DNA of 64,000 bases from Odontocerum albicorne (GCA_949825065.1 OX463854.1:12623112-12687111); one strand, 5' to 3'; positions 22,646 through 35,250 are shown, counted from the first letter of the stretch. Program-made: numbers and translations. The notes: generated by a model not told the origin, from the letters alone.

Positions 22646-23436
22646 CAAGAAAAGTATAAAACAATACAAAAATATTCAAATAAAGGCTTAACCAGATTCA
22701 AATTCAGTACTAAGACGAAATGACTAGGAAAAGTGCAAGTGGAGAAGCTCTATATAAGTGAGAAGGATCTACAATTGACGCAAATGATGCAAGAAGGTGG
22801 TGCAAGAACGATCTGTGCGGTAATCTCTTATTCAGACGATGTCCCCTCGATCTTCCTAAGAATATCTCGGAGTTTTAGAAAATGAAAGGCACAATGATTT
22901 TAAGGATTGATTTTTATGAAGTAGGAGAGACATAGGATTTTAAATATATATTTTTCCCACAAAAACAACGAAATATTTAATTTCACTTTAATGGGTAATT
23001 TTATAATACTCGTACATCACAATTTTGGTGCATTACCAAATGAAATATTGTTTTTATATTGTAAAGAATTAATTTGTGGGACGTTGTTTGCAATTAATTT
23101 TAGCCAAAGCTTTGTTAAATTTCAATAAATAATAGGCGTGTAAATGGAATTTGGAGAGAGAATAATGAAAATTACAAACATGCGACTTTTATTGGGACAT
23201 ATAAACCCTAAGTTGGTTAAGTTAAGCCAGGTCTGGTTGAAAGAGTTTGGAGCGTGTCAATGAACCCGTCAGATTGTATCGTATACAACCAAGGTGACAA
23301 ATAAAATTGTTAGTCATTTCATTAGAAAATATCACTTCACGAGTTGATTTTGGAATTAAACCTCCAAGCATCTGCAAAGTTATGACATGTATTGTTTTGA
23401 GTACCAAATAACCCCTGCTTTAGATATAATAATAAA

Positions 23437-23522
23437 ATTAAGGTGTATGGCTGCACGGTAACAAGATGGATTTCCATGTGGAAGGTTGTCAGTTCTAGTC
23501 ATGCGCTTTTCTTCTCACATTG
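23437..23522 (+). repeat. SINE-C head fragment
   Basis: 'gtatggctgcacggtaacaa' and 'tggatttccatgtggaaggt' followed by 'agttctagtcatgcgc' match the SINE-C head with substitutions. The SINE-C body is not recognisable behind it. Confidence 0.6.
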
Positions 23523-23779
23523 AATGACAGGTTTGCATTCCGTAAATATTCAGAAATACTCGTATAAGAATACCCCTGATTTCGATAATTTTTTCTTCAA
23601 AAAAAAAAACCTTCACTTTGGGTGTATAGGAAAAAAAATACGTTTAAATCACAGAGCCGCAATTTTCAGATGCTTGCGCTCTTGTTGGTCATTCATAGGA
23701 AGACCTCCGAGAGATCATCAGTGTTTAAAGAGAGATGTATGCAATTTTTGACCTACAATTAAATGTTTAGAAAACCCAA

Positions 23780-24640
23780 GTCCTAGTTTGTTTTGCAGAA
23801 AACAAGGTATTACAACAACTCGACATTCGATGACATGGATTGTGATTAGAGAACGTACCTCACTTCACATATTTGGGCAGTATTCTGGTATTACATTTCT
23901 CTTTTGATGATGAACTGAAGATTTGCCTTAAAAGTGTGTCAGCGGCTGTCACTAAACTAAATGACAATTTTCTACAGCAGAGACATTCGCATCCTTTGGA
24001 TGCACTGGAGCAATCATGTCATAAGTATCTCGGTCTTGCAATGCTCGAACTGTAATCCTGTTGAGGTGAAATTGAAAAGGAGCAGATACGTGATATCTGA
24101 TACAAAGGCAATCATAGGCTCTCATGATGCGTTGTATACAAGAAAACAATTGCATGCAAGTGTTAGTGGGCTGAGGAAACATTATAAGAACAGTCTCTGA
24201 GAGTCACTGACTTTGTGGGATCAATTGGCTTAAGATCGTGGAAAGTGAAGAGCTATTTGTTATTGAGCTTGCCTCAATAGCTAGACGTGTGATAAACAGT
24301 TTTACGGATATGAGTCAGTGTTTCCAGATGGCTCAGCAGGATCCACATGTATGTGACTTCTGCAAGATGGTGTGTGCGTCTTGAATCGGACTGTTTTCTC
24401 ATAGAAGATCATATGATCGACGTTGAACAGCAGCTCGATATTGATGTTGAAATTGCAAGGGATCCCCAGTCCAGTAACATTGACTCGACTGGACTGGATA
24501 AAATATTTATTGTAAAATGCTGTAAACTTAGCTTGTTCTTCCCCAAGACACGTCTCAGCTCCCAAATATCTCCAAACTTCTTCACTTTACCCATCAATCT
24601 TGATGTAGTTTTGCCGTAATTCAAATCTATCCACTGACTT
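23780..24640. other. G+C-richer region, possible decayed coding sequence, unassigned
   Basis: Composition is more balanced than in the flanks, and moderate frames exist on both strands, for example plus 23961-24200 and 24347-24619, and minus 23952-24182, 24302-24565 and 24409-24624. I do not recognise any of the translations. Overlapping frames on both strands over the same bases argue against any one being a gene. The region could be a decayed transposable element body. Confidence 0.3.
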
Positions 24641-26084
24641 TATTTTTTTTGTTTCCGCAATACAAAAAAATCAAAACGCCATGCATCGGAGCGCCTTTGG
24701 CTATATAAACAATTGTGACTGTTATATCCAGGAATGATATTTAATCATTCACAATTTTTTGTTAAAGAGCTATCTACTATGGGAGTCATAAGAATTATGA
24801 TAAGTAAAAAAATCGCTTTTCCACTGCATGCGCTATTCATTCTTCAGTTTCCGTTTTGGTTATAGGTGGCAAAGAAAAATAAGATACTTGAGTTATTTCT
24901 ACGATGTAAAAAATTGTTTAAAATTTTATATACGAGTCCATATCGCACAAGGTAAGAATCGTTTAATTCCTGGTGTCGATGTGAGAAGGTAATTAAAACC
25001 TAAAATAATTAAATAATATTAAGGTTCATAATTTAATAATCAGATAAATCATAGTTTTGCTCTTATAATTTGTTACTTATACATGTTTGCATGTTAAGGT
25101 TCAATTTCATATTAAAATCTCATACCACTGTTACAGTAGAAAAACATTACTATACTCGGAAATACAAGTAACGCCTGCAAAATGTAACAGTTCCACTTAA
25201 TTACGATATCATTTATATACCAGCTACTCGATTTTACTCACAAAAAGCTATCAAGACCCGAGGTGCAAACCTTCTCCGTAATAATTAAAGCTCTAGAGAA
25301 ACATGGAGAGAACAAAGACATGAGGCCGAAATTAAATTTAAAAATAATTGTTGACCCAACTGTCGAACAAATTATAGGTAGAGTGCCAAGGGAAATCTGC
25401 AGTGGGTTAAACTGAGTGCGCACTTGGCACTGTCACTGTGCCTACTTCAAGCTCTTCAAGCTCTTGAGGAGTCATCGCTATGCGAATGTAGTCAAGTTCA
25501 AACCACGGAATATGAAATCAAGAATTGCCCCTTTAATTCGTTCACTGGGGAATTAAAAATGCGCACACGAGCATTATGGAAGTGTTAGATTGGCTGATTC
25601 GTCTGAGAGTGTCTCTAAGTGCTTTGAAACCAGACTAGCAAGAATACAAGTCCACTCAGATTGATGAAAGGAAATTAAGTTTCTTGAGTCGTTCAGGTGG
25701 TGGATGCGTTGAATTATAGTTTTCATTGACCACATCTATGTCTTTGTTGGTAAGATACCTGTCTCCAAACTTGGGGGTTACTAATTGGATTCCAGTGCGT
25801 TCCCAATTTAATAAAAATGTTTTCAGTCTGTTTTTAATTTTACGGTCTTTTTGTTGGTAGAGCATAGATAAATGACGAAAGTGTGATAAAACAATGTTTT
25901 AAAGAATGATTATATATTTTTTTTGCATATAATTCTCAAACTCGGTTTAGTTTCCCGGGATAAAAAAATAAATAAATGTTTCTACCAACTCTAGAAGCAA
26001 TTTAGCTGTAACCTATGAATAAATGACGATTGATGATTCGTGAGCATTTTTTTATTCAAAGTCATCGCCCCTTTATTATACTAT
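24641..26084. other. A+T-rich stretch, nothing recognised
   Basis: Small minus-strand frames at 25238-25423 and 25656-25865 have no resemblance I can name. A tiny direct repeat 'ttcaagctc' lies at 25448-25465. Confidence 0.4.
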
Positions 26085-26165
26085 CACATCTCGTTCCTTC
26101 CATAAGGCAGAGAAGGGTCTGGGTTAATGCATTTCACCTGTGGTTCCTCCCTTTTTTGCTTCCGT
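26085..26165 (-). mobile_element. LINE-R 3' end fragment
   Basis: 'ttccttccataaggcagaga' followed by 'agggtctgg' is, in reverse, the 3' untranslated motif of LINE-R copies ('cttctctgcc' and then a short purine-rich end). Too short to place further. Confidence 0.45.
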
Positions 26166-26615
26166 TTTTTTTATTATAACCCATTCAAAAATATATCTTT
26201 TAGAATTTTTCCCACTTTTAAGGAAAATTTTTGAATAAAGGCTAAAAATCGTGAATCATATGTTTATATTTGGTTAAATTTTTCTACGGCGAGTTTTTGA
26301 AGGAGTTTTATAATAAATATTATATATTTACATGGAAATATAAATAAATATTTGACTGAACACTATTATGAAAAACTCCCGTTCCGTTGATGCTCATTGA
26401 TCTAAACGTATTAGTGTTCATTATAAAATAAGTAGAAAAGTATCATGAAATTTGATTTTTATTCCAATACAAATTTAAAATATATCAAATGATTGCACAT
26501 AAAATGAGCCAGATAAAAAATTACCCGCAGTTCCTTTGAAATGATATGAAATATTATAAAATGCGGGAATTTTTCTTAATACCGTGTTTACTAGTTGATA
26601 TAAAAATAGATCAAA

Positions 26616-26882
26616 TTGAAGAAAATTTTAAATAAAATGGCTAAAATCGTTCCAAATAATCGTTGTGCGTCTACTAGGCTTATCGAGAAGCTCACTGGAA
26701 ACGCTAAATGCATTACACTGGCCCGCAGAGGGTCGACGGGTGCACCTCTTTCTCAAACTTTGTGTGCCATACTAATGACGGAACCTGCCGAGGCCGAGAA
26801 CTATGTGGATTTTAAAGAACAACAACAAAGATTCGACGGGTTCCTTGAGTACAAGTTCAGCATAAATTGCTACTTTATATAA
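26616..26882 (+). CDS. Small open frame, 88 codons, unknown
   Basis: This frame stands out from the A+T-rich neighbours by a more even amino-acid composition in its middle part ('CASTRLIEKLTGNAKC' and 'RRGSTGAPLSQTLCAILMTE'). I do not recognise a domain. It has no signal peptide or membrane segment, and the end is A+T-driven. There is no neighbouring exon I can join to it. It could be a host exon, part of a mobile element or chance. Confidence 0.2.
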   Translation: MKKILNKMAKIVPNNRCASTRLIEKLTGNAKCITLARRGSTGAPLSQTLCAILMTEPAEAENYVDFKEQQQRFDGFLEYKFSINCYFI

Positions 26883-27532
26883 ATTTTAAATATTTTATCC
26901 CCTTAGATAACTTAACTTTGAAATATTGAATGTCATTTACCAGTGAAGAGTATAAGGAATAAAACGAAGTGGAGGATGAGAGTTCGTGACATTGATACCA
27001 CCGAAGATGACTGTTTATGCCAATTTGTTATAGGCATATCCTGTTTCACATTGGGTAAGGAGCTTCAGTATTTGCAACTTGTCTGCATCTCATTTTTCCA
27101 TTTTTGTGCAATCGTTCAATAAACGGATCATAACACATTTTATATTTTTATTTAAAAATATATGTATATAATAATATATAACACAAATTAATCGAATGAA
27201 CCGAAATAGCAAATTCAATTGTATTCCATATTCAAATTAAAAGAAGGCAAAATAAATTTTTCAGAATAAATCTAATTAGAACTAATGACCATACCAACTC
27301 AATTATCAACAGATAACCCAAGGTAGGGAATAAATATTCGAATATTTTAGATACATTCTCATCCAAAGTTCATTAGCTAAATAAATGGTGCACCTACCTC
27401 TAAATTATTAATAATTTTAACTTCATAAGATCTTTTTTGAAAGATTTCGATAGAAATGCTAATAAATGTATACTGAGAATATTTTGTCGCAGCCCTTGCC
27501 TAGTTAAGTGGTTTTCACAGCATCATGTCAGT

Positions 27533-27715
27533 CTATATTAGCTCACTGCTTCTTCTCTTCTTTAGCCCTCTCTGTGCTGTGTCCCTCATCCACCGGTCAC
27601 TGGCAATTAACTTGAAGTAGTCCATGTATTTGGTAGAAGACATCCTTGTTATCTCTTTGACGGTTTTCGATGACCTTTTCGCAGCCACTTGAAGTGGTTC
27701 TCTATCCATAATATA
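27533..27715 (-). pseudogene. Probable LINE C-terminal fragment
   Basis: The minus-strand frame ends '..KYMDYFKLIASDRWMRDTAQ' then 'RGLKKRRSSELI' and stop. This has the spacing of the C-terminal segment of RTE-type proteins ('RW.DD...I.G..WM..AQDR..WK'). The upstream half of the frame lies in the 66-bp repeat array and is not part of it. Assignment is tentative. Confidence 0.4.
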
Positions 27716-27756
27716 GTGAGTATGTGTAAAATGAATATATACAATGTATACGTTTC

Positions 27757-27955
27757 GTCTAAAACACAGGAATGCCACAAAAAGTTTCAATCTTTGTCGG
27801 TCTACAGTCAGATATTCATTACATCTAGAACACGGGAGTGCTAGAAAAAGTTTCAATCTTGGTCGGTCTACAGTCAGATATTCATTACATCTAGAACACG
27901 GAATGCTACAAAAAGTTTCAATCTTGGCCGGTCTTCAACCAGATATTCCACTTTT
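27757..27955. repeat. Minisatellite, three copies of about 66 bp
   Basis: Copies share 'aaaaagtttcaatcttggtc', 'ggtctacagtcagatattca' and 'ttacatctagaacacggaat'. The 'agatattc' marks are at 27810, 27876 and 27941, giving periods of 66 and 65. The open frame 27744-27998 results from a period divisible by three. Confidence 0.9.
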
Positions 27956-28984
27956 TCGTACAAATAGACACAAACTCTATTTAAAACTTGGTACTTGAGT
28001 TTTTTTAAAGGGAATGCTGATGGGATTTCTCTATGATTAAATTTTTATTCTTTATTCATTTAATATAAATTCCTGTTAGACTTAAATATGACATGATATT
28101 TCTTTTTAAAATGTTTATATTTATTTCAAATTAATTATTTTAAATTTAAAGTATGTAGTTTAAAATAAAAAATCACGATTTCAATTTTCATTATTGATGT
28201 TTTGATCATGTTTCGTTGATTTTTACTTTTGCTTTAAAATATCATTTATACTTTGTTTGATGTTTTTTTTATTTGCTATTGAAAAAAATCAATAATTGAA
28301 ATTAGATTTTTGTAGACTATGGCCTTTATAAATTAATTACCAAACAGCAATATAAAAGTGGATATTTTATCAAAAAAAAATTTAATATCAATCTCAAGTT
28401 TTGCTCCATGAACGATATGGAGTATTTTATGACTTTGCCAGTGAATAAAAATAATTGTTGTTTATATTTTTTGATCCCTTCTAGCCACCTTTTTATTCTT
28501 GCATAATATCACTGTAAATTTTATCATAATAACGTATAGTAAAAAGCCTTTTTTATTTTCATAAATTTAATAGGAAATTTCCTCAATTTACAATGTATCC
28601 CTTATCTCCATATGCAAGGATGAAAATATATAACAATAGCAGCGGTTGATTATACGTCGTTAAATTACGTCTTGATGATATTTTTTCATATAAACTTGTA
28701 TATACATATAGGTATATACTAAATTTCGTTGCTCGCGGCAATCCGTGGTTTCCTAGTGATGAATGATCCTCCACGTACTTTTGTATCGCGAATAGAGTTT
28801 TTTTTTGTTAGGGTAAAAAATAACTCGAAATATGGGGAAAAAAGGTCGGTAAAAGGCACTAATTTTAAATTTGTTTCCTTTCAGAAAAGTGTTTATTTCC
28901 GACGGTTGTGTCAAAAATTGGAATTCAATTAGGCGATGTAAACAGAAAATTATCGGACTTTTTATTAAGTAACTATGCTAACTT
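27956..28984. other. A+T-rich stretch, nothing recognised
   Basis: The plus frame 28729-28932 leads toward the LINE fragment but has no homology I recognise. Confidence 0.4.
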
Positions 28985-29225
28985 ACGCATCGAACATAAA
29001 TTGCTAGTGCTAACTTGTACACTGAAGAGAACTCCAAAGCTCCAACGTATAATTCAGAGACCTGGATACTTGTTAAGCGGGACAAAAGAGTTCTCGATAC
29101 CTTTGAAAGAAAGATTCTTCGCAGAATTTATAGTTCAATTAATGACAATGGTGCATTGAGACAGAGGTATTACGAAAAGTTCTAAATGGAGTTATATCTA
29201 TATAAAGAGTGTTGTATAATAAGTG
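28985..29225 (+). pseudogene. Old LINE fragment, region after the reverse transcriptase
   Basis: Broken frames read 'ETWILVKRDKRVLDTFER' followed by 'KILRRIYSSINDNGALRQRY', then 'YEKF'. This corresponds to the 'Y(G)SETW.L.KRD...L..FERKILR.I.G...ENG..R.RY' block common to insect RTE-type LINE proteins. It differs from LINE-R, LINE-E and LINE-G, so at least one more LINE lineage is represented. Confidence 0.65.
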
Positions 29226-29908
29226 CTCTAGACATAATTCTCCTCTTTAATTATTTATCATAAGTATCGACCAAATACACCATAGAGAAACGACCCCCAT
29301 GCCACATTTTCGTAATATTTATCTAACCACAAGACTTCCTTATTTCCTTTTATACTCCATGATTTTCATCACTTCTGGCTTAACGATATTATATTATATT
29401 TTATTCTTTGAGATTTAATGAAATTTAATGGTTAGTTATTTCTCGATATTCATATTTGTACTTAACTAGAATGGCTTTTCTGTTTTTTCTTTATTTCACA
29501 AAACACTTAATAAGAATATCTATGAATCTATTATGTAAAAAGCTTTTGATTATCCCAAACGGTTAAACAATTTCCTTATTTCAAAGTATGAGTAATTAAA
29601 AGCTTAAATCAGATTCATTTTTCAGAACTCAATTAGCGAAAATTATGAAAACTAAGGCGCGCTTCGCTACTAGGGAAAGTTTTGTAACAAATGCAATAAA
29701 CAGAAAACTTTAGAATCTCTTAACACTAATCGACTCATTGGGAATATACTCTCAGTATAGGGATAAAGCTTTATTAAGCAAACTTCAGCATTATTATTTT
29801 TATTCAAAAGTATAGGAGACTTGTTCAATTTTCCCTTAATGGTCCGTAAAAAATATATTGGATGGTTTAAAATGTTATCTTTATGATTTTTCTTTCCATA
29901 AAGTTTAG
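29226..29908. other. A+T-rich stretch, nothing recognised
   Basis: No arrays, element ends or frames of note. Confidence 0.4.
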
Positions 29909-29911
29909 ATC

Positions 29912-30010
29912 AGGGATCAGCAACCCTTTCAAGTTAACAAGCCATATTTGAATTTGAGTTTTAACTCTGAACCCGGGTGGGTGGCAAACAAGCTAAAAAA
30001 AACATAGATG
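29912..30010 (+). mobile_element. Possible hAT-type element end
   Basis: 'cagggatcagcaaccctttc' resembles the terminal sequence of many animal hAT elements (CAGGGxTCxGCAACC), and the following 'aagccatatttgaa' fits the usual continuation. No matching inverted end was found within the next several kilobases, so the element is either truncated or the match is chance. Confidence 0.35.
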
Positions 30011-30491
30011 TCTAGTCGAAGTTCAGGCCTTGTTATGAAACAACTTAGTCGTATAAACCAACCAAGTGTTCGAATACGTATCCTTGTGAGAGTTCAAGGA
30101 GATGCCTTTAACTGTATTTAAAAAAAAACAATATCCAGAAAAAAAAAAAATAATAAAGGCTCTATAAACGGTTTATTTGTGCAAATTATGCTGTGCATCG
30201 GGTATGTGAAAATTAATTATTTGAATCTTATTGTGTCAAAAATTATTGTAGTAAAATGTATGCATACTAAAATTGACGATTGTGTATGGTATACTCAAAT
30301 AAAATGTAATAAATAAATGTATTGTATCAATTTCCATATTTCGTAATTTTTGTGTCTATAACAAATCGTATTCAAAATTTGATTTAGTTTAGATTGTATT
30401 GGTAAAAGAAAAAAAATCTCACTCACGTTCCTAAAGGGTTTTACGGTGAAAGGGTTAATAATAAACTATATATGGTTTTAAAATTCTAAAT

Positions 30492-30660
30492 GACGAACTC
30501 CGTGGCCTGGTGGTAAGACACTTGTCTGCCGATCCGGAGGTTGCGGGTTCGATCCCCGCTGGAACCCAGATTTTTTAAATAGGTTTCCAGTCTGGTTAAC
30601 ACTTAGAGCCTATAAAAAAACATATTTCTGGTTGAAAAAAAAACATATTTTAACATTCGA
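30492..30660 (+). repeat. SINE-A copy with well-preserved head
   Basis: The A-box region 'ctccgtggcctggtggtaag' and B box 'gggttcgatcccc' (30545-30557) are close to functional RNA polymerase III promoter elements. The body has 'ttccagtctggttaacactt' and 'agagcctata'. The hairpin tail is lost after 'catatttctggttg' and replaced by A-rich sequence. A tRNA scanner might call the head, but acceptor-stem pairing is absent. Confidence 0.85.
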
Positions 30661-31119
30661 GATATGTAACATTTTTTTATCAAATAAAAAACACTTCACA
30701 AAACAAGAATAAAACACTGTTTATTCCTCGCTCCTACCTGCTAAGCGTGATTTAAGAGGTTGTAATTTCTTAATTCGGAAAGTTGGAAGAAATACACATG
30801 CCAAGAAACATTGGCATGCGTTTACTAAAATTTAGGCTTAAAAATTATGACCATATATGATACAGAATGTCGTAAAAAATGTATCCACTATTTTAATGAT
30901 TATAAAGTCAACGTTAACAATGAACTTTCAACGTTAACAATGAACTATACATAAATATATTTTTTAATATTTAGCGCCTGTTTTCAAACTGATGACAGAT
31001 ACTTCGTTACAATACTTCTCTGTCCAAACTCAGGATAATGACGAGGAAACAAAATCTGACATTCTACCTTGGGGAGTACAGAATGTATAAAGTCAGGATA
31101 AGATCAGGTTTTAATGGGC

Positions 31120-32150
31120 TTTCCGTTGACAAATTTTAAGAAACAGCAAAGACGTAGAAATTATGTTAGCGAAAATCTTTAAATCGCGTGCAAGACGAAG
31201 AATGGAAAAATGCCAGCATCATCCTACTCTATAAAAACAGAAAAAATATTTTTTAAATAATTTTGACTCCGTACCCACTCTTAATAAAGTATTCCCTAAG
31301 ATTATCTCCAATAGACTTAAAATAGCTTTTGATAAAAATCAACAAGAAACGAGCTGAATTTAGAGGAGGTTATGGACCATATTCAGGTATTAAAGGAAAT
31401 TGTAGAACGTTGTTAAGAATACCAACTTCCACTGTATTTGGCAATCGTAGACTATGAACAGGCTTTTAGTTCAGCCAAGAAATATGCATTATCAGGGCCC
31501 TACTAAATCTAGGAATTAGAAAACGCCATGTGAAACAATGAGTATACTTTTTTATCGGTTTATAATTGTGCATACGAATCTCAAGCTAGATTACCGTTGA
31601 GAAGAGTCTGCACTCTAATCGGCGCTGTATAAATTGTCATATTATTATAACGAGCCGTTTGAGTAAACGAGTATTCCAGATGATAGTCTACAGTGGTATG
31701 TTGGCGCCAACTTTGATATATGGGAGTCAAACGTGGACGTGGGAAACCACTGAAATGAACCGAATAAATGCTGTAGAAATACGTGTATTGAGAAGAATAC
31801 ATGGAGAAAACATGTATGCCAGAGTACGGAATTAAAAAATAAGGGATGAATGTGAACTTAAGATTGATGTGTTAAGTAAGATGAAGAAAAGCACTCTCAG
31901 GTGGTTTGGGCTTGTGAAATTAATGAATGAAAAATACTAACAAAACAGATGCAAGAAAGTACATGTGAGAAGAAAACCAAGGAAGGTTTAGTTGATTCAA
32001 ATGAATGATATTCTTAAATATAGAAAATGTAAAAAGTCAGAGAAATCGTGGAAGTTGTATGGAGATAGAAGAAGCTAATTATAAGAAAGTATGGTGTTCT
32101 GTCTTCTCTGCCTACCTTGACAGAGAAATGGTATATAAGGGGCTGCATAT
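31120..32150 (+). mobile_element. LINE-R, longest copy (RTE-type non-LTR retrotransposon)
   Basis: Broken frames cover the later reverse transcriptase domain and the C-terminal end. In order, they show 'ASIILLYKNRKN' and 'IDLK.LLIKINK', then palm-region 'QLPLYLAIVDYEQAFSSAKK' and 'RALLNLGIRKRHVK'. They continue with 'MVYSGMLAPTLIYGSQTWTW', 'ETTEMNRINAVEIRVLRRI', 'RDECELKIDVLSKMKKSTL' and 'RWFGLV'. 'VDYEQAF' corresponds to the conserved palm motif where the first catalytic Asp sits ('D.EKAFD'). The region with the YADD box is missing. The copy ends with 'ttctgtcttctctgcctacc', the family 3' signature. Many stops and frameshifts make it an old, dead copy. Confidence 0.8.
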
Positions 32151-32721
32151 AAAATAAGTGTTGCCAAATGTTTGTGGTTCACAATTACACATGTGAGTTA
32201 ATTACTCCTGGTATATGTTGTTTTAAAAAGGTACGGATATAATAAATGCATAAATAGTCTGAAATTTTGTTTATTTTGAAAAATGCTTCTGAAGTGTCCA
32301 CTGATAATGTCGTTTACACCTATCCATACACATACATAAAGGGTATCTATATGTATAGGTGTAAGTTAGTCCCTGTCTGTACATCAGATATTTCAGACTT
32401 CGTATATACCTTGATCTATTCAAACTTCGTAAGGTTTTTCTACAATTTCTCACTTTTTTCCATTTCCATAAGCTTGTCCCCCAGTCCAACAGAGATTGGT
32501 GCGAATGACTTACCACATTGTGAACGATCATTCAGCGTATGCGCGTCTGGGGAACTAAGGGAGCTACATCTCCATTTATCGAGTGCGGTGGTCTGGTTGA
32601 TGAGTCTTGCGCCACAGACATAAGGGGTCCATTCAAAGGAAGAAAAAAAAAGCTCTGCAGCAACGGTCCGCAAAAGTTTGTTTTGTATTACATTTTTGTT
32701 GCACGGTTGTTTTTTGTTACA
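32151..32721. other. Stretch with a G+C-richer patch, unassigned
   Basis: A patch at 32460-32660 has overlapping frames on both strands (plus 32267-32623 and 32539-32727, minus 32271-32531 and 32440-32742). I cannot assign the translations. The overlap on both strands argues for a non-coding or decayed repeat. Confidence 0.35.
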
Positions 32722-32776
32722 ATCTAGCGGACTTATTGTCATGTGGTAATCTCTTCCAGAAAAACAGAAATTGGAC
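32722..32776 (-). repeat. Isolated hairpin tail, reversed
   Basis: 'acaatctagcggacttattg' followed by 'tcatgtggtaatctcttcca' is the reverse complement of the SINE-A/LINE-T tail, with stem changes on both arms (ATTACC against GACAAT). Confidence 0.65.
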
Positions 32777-32814
32777 TCACATTAGTTAACCATGTCTCGC
32801 GTTTGATATCGAAC

Positions 32815-33370
32815 TGTAACAAACTACTCGGTTTTATAATGAGAATATCAAGAAAATTTAACAGTACCGATATCCTTCGAAACTTTTGTAACTATAATAA
32901 GAATTAAATTAGAATATGCATCTTCAGTTTCGGCTCCTCACCAGCTCGAATATAAGAATAATATTGAACAAATACAAAAAAAATCTCCAGATATCTATGG
33001 TACAGAACAAAGGGCAATAGCCCAAAATATGTGCACCATGTCGAACTTCTCAGGGTCTGTAACTATAGAAACCTCGAAACAAGAAGGCAAGAATCCATTG
33101 CGATATTCCTACTAAAGGTTTTTCAAGGTTGTTTTAACTGTCCCGCGATACTAGAAGCACCCTAATTAATATAACCGTACAAGGAATCATCCTTTGTTCT
33201 ACATACCAACTAACATAACGAATATCATGGCTAAATACTCAGTCAAGCATAGTATTGAGATATTGAACCAAATAAGTGATACTGTGTATACCATATATTC
33301 TCGGCACCGTCTAACAGAATGAGAAGAATCCTGGCTACTATTATTATTTATGAATAAGCTTACTAGAAGC
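32815..33370 (+). pseudogene. LINE-J: decayed Jockey-like LINE, C-terminal region
   Basis: Broken frames read 'KLLGFIMRISRKFNSTDIL', 'QKKISRYLWYRTKGN', 'HVELLRVCNYRNLETRRQES' and 'IAIFLLKVFQGCFNCPAILE', then 'FVLHTN'. This is the characteristic region after the palm domain of Jockey-like LINE proteins: 'LGFI.R....F', an 'IQ.KFLRYL' block, 'LEL..L..RR', and 'FLYKL..G...CP.LL'. Frames are interrupted repeatedly. No 5' part, poly-A tail or target duplication was found. Confidence 0.7.
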
Positions 33371-34085
33371 ATACCCTCTTTGCATAACAGAAGAAATCCG
33401 TGCAAAGTAGATTTAAAAAAATATATGCATGTAAGTTAAAGAGACCTTGAAAAAAACCTAGGGTTACCCAGTTAAAATAATGAAATGTATTGTGCACCCA
33501 AAAATAATTCCGCTAACCCGGGTTTACGCTTATATTTTAAACACGTTAACTTGGTCAGGTTAACGCAGCGAATAGCCATTTAAACAACACCCATCCGTCA
33601 TCCTTTTGAAACAGCACGTTTTTTTTGCAAACAATCTTAATTATTTTATATGAGGAATTCTGAAAATGATGGAGAAATTATTTTGTAGAAATATATCAAA
33701 AACAAGACATCATAATTTGGTGAAAGCCTAGATAAGGTTTATTTAGATTTCACACTGAAATTTTGCAAATGTGTATTGAACCTATGAGATTTAATATTTC
33801 CCAAATTTATTTGTAATATTGGTAACACGCATAATCTTTTTAAAGTTAAATTATAAGGCATATTAATTACACATTGAATAGTGGAATTTGGTTATTAAAG
33901 GTGCCGAGAGGGCTACTGGTGGTTCGCTATTTTTTGCAACTTTCATTATGTGGTACTGTTAAAAAAAGTTGGCGAATCCCTGCGCGACGGTTTACCTTGT
34001 AACCGTCTGATTTCATTAACTTAATTATTTGTTTAACTATTTTTTTAATGTTTCATGTTGCACTATACATTAGTATTTCCATACA
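33371..34085. other. A+T-rich stretch, nothing recognised
   Basis: A G+C-richer patch at 33890-34010 has no coding or repeat match that I can see. Confidence 0.4.
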
Positions 34086-34300
34086 GCATATTTTGATAAG
34101 GGATGAACGTGAACATTGACCAAGGAAAATATGGTTGGATTAAGTAATTAATATTTTGAAAGAAGAAACGTAAAAATCGAAGGACTTGTTTGAAAAGGTG
34201 TATGGATGCCAAAAAAGTAAAGAATGTGTGCCAAGATATGAAAATCTGGTGCTCTGTCCCCTCTGTCGACTCCAACAGGGAAATAACGTGATGGTGTGTA
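34086..34300 (+). mobile_element. LINE-R 3' end, internally deleted
   Basis: 'gataagggatgaacgtgaac' (the 'RDE(C)E' segment) jumps directly to 'ggaaaatatggttggattaa' and ends with 'ctctgtcccctctgtcgact' and 'ccaacagggaaataacgtga', the best example of the family 3' signature. The minus-strand frame 34063-34275 is antisense. Confidence 0.75.
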
Positions 34301-34859
34301 TGCGTTCTGATTTTTTTTTGGTAAATTTTAAGCTGTTAACTTTGGTTTTATAATTGTTTATAAAGAAAATATAAGTGTCGTTTATTTTGTCAAGAAATTA
34401 TTAAACTAATAAACTTTGACGAAACTTTGACGAAAATCCATTTTCATAATTTGTAAATCTGTTTAAGTGTTAACTAACATAAACGAGCCAAGAAAATATA
34501 CTTTTAAACCCTTAATTCAGAATCATTTTGCAGATTTCATAAAAAGAAAACATGGTATTTAATTTGAATAAAATAAGCAATGATTTTACTTGACAACGAA
34601 GAAAGAATGAATGATGAAAGATTTACAAAAATAATATACTTTAAAATGTTCGACAAGTCTCGGAAGACTTAGAAAACGTGCCATGACCAAATTAATCAAA
34701 TTTTCGCGCTGAAATAAGTGAGCCAATATAATAGAGTATGCATCACGATGTGTATGAAAGTAACGGAAGTGAACGATCCTTACCTCAATAGTTACATTGT
34801 GTGGTAATAATTTTTAAGAACTCAAACCATCTTACACGCAAACACGCTATTTATCTGTT

Positions 34860-35250
34860 GGACTAGGTGGAGACGACAGAACACCAAACTTTTCTATCAC
34901 GACATACTTCCTTCGCGAACTCCACATATTTATATTTCATACAGCTTATTCTGTTTATTTTTATCTTTTTTGGTTCAACTATACTTTGTTTGGTCGTCCT
35001 TTATAATGATTCTCACTTATGCTTGCATTATAATTTTATTAAGTCAGTATTTCGGCACTCATTCGCTCAACATGTTCAAACGGCCTGAAAGTGATGTTTT
35101 TACTTACTTCACACATCAGTTTTCAGCACACATGTTTAAAAATTATATTCCATATTATGTCAAAGTATATATATTATTAATATTCTTCTCAGTGTAAACA
35201 TTTCCTATAAAATTATTAATATTCTGTTCAATGTAAGCATTTCCACCTCG
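34860..35250 (-). mobile_element. LINE-R remnant, 3' end
   Basis: On the minus strand: 'FRPFEHVERMSAEILT', then 'GRPNKV', then 'KYVEFAKEVCRDRKVWCSV', followed by the 3' signature 'gtgttctgtcgtctccacc'. The 'HVERM' and 'CRDRKVW' segments are typical of RTE-type LINE C-termini. The plus-strand frames at 34867-35197 are antisense shadows. Confidence 0.7.

Noticed and set aside
23952..24624. Host gene exons in the G+C-richer region
   Set aside because: Frames overlap on both strands, none is recognisable, and no consistent splice sites join them.
30430..30475. piggyBac-like right end ('ggtgaaagggttaa')
   Set aside because: No left partner beginning TTAACCCTTTCACC was found upstream.
30492..30570. 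Functional tRNA gene
   Set aside because: A and B boxes are good, but acceptor-stem pairing is missing and the sequence continues into a SINE body shared by other copies.
32267..32742. Overlapping frames of 60-118 codons on both strands
   Set aside because: Mutual overlap, no recognised homology and no splice or start context.
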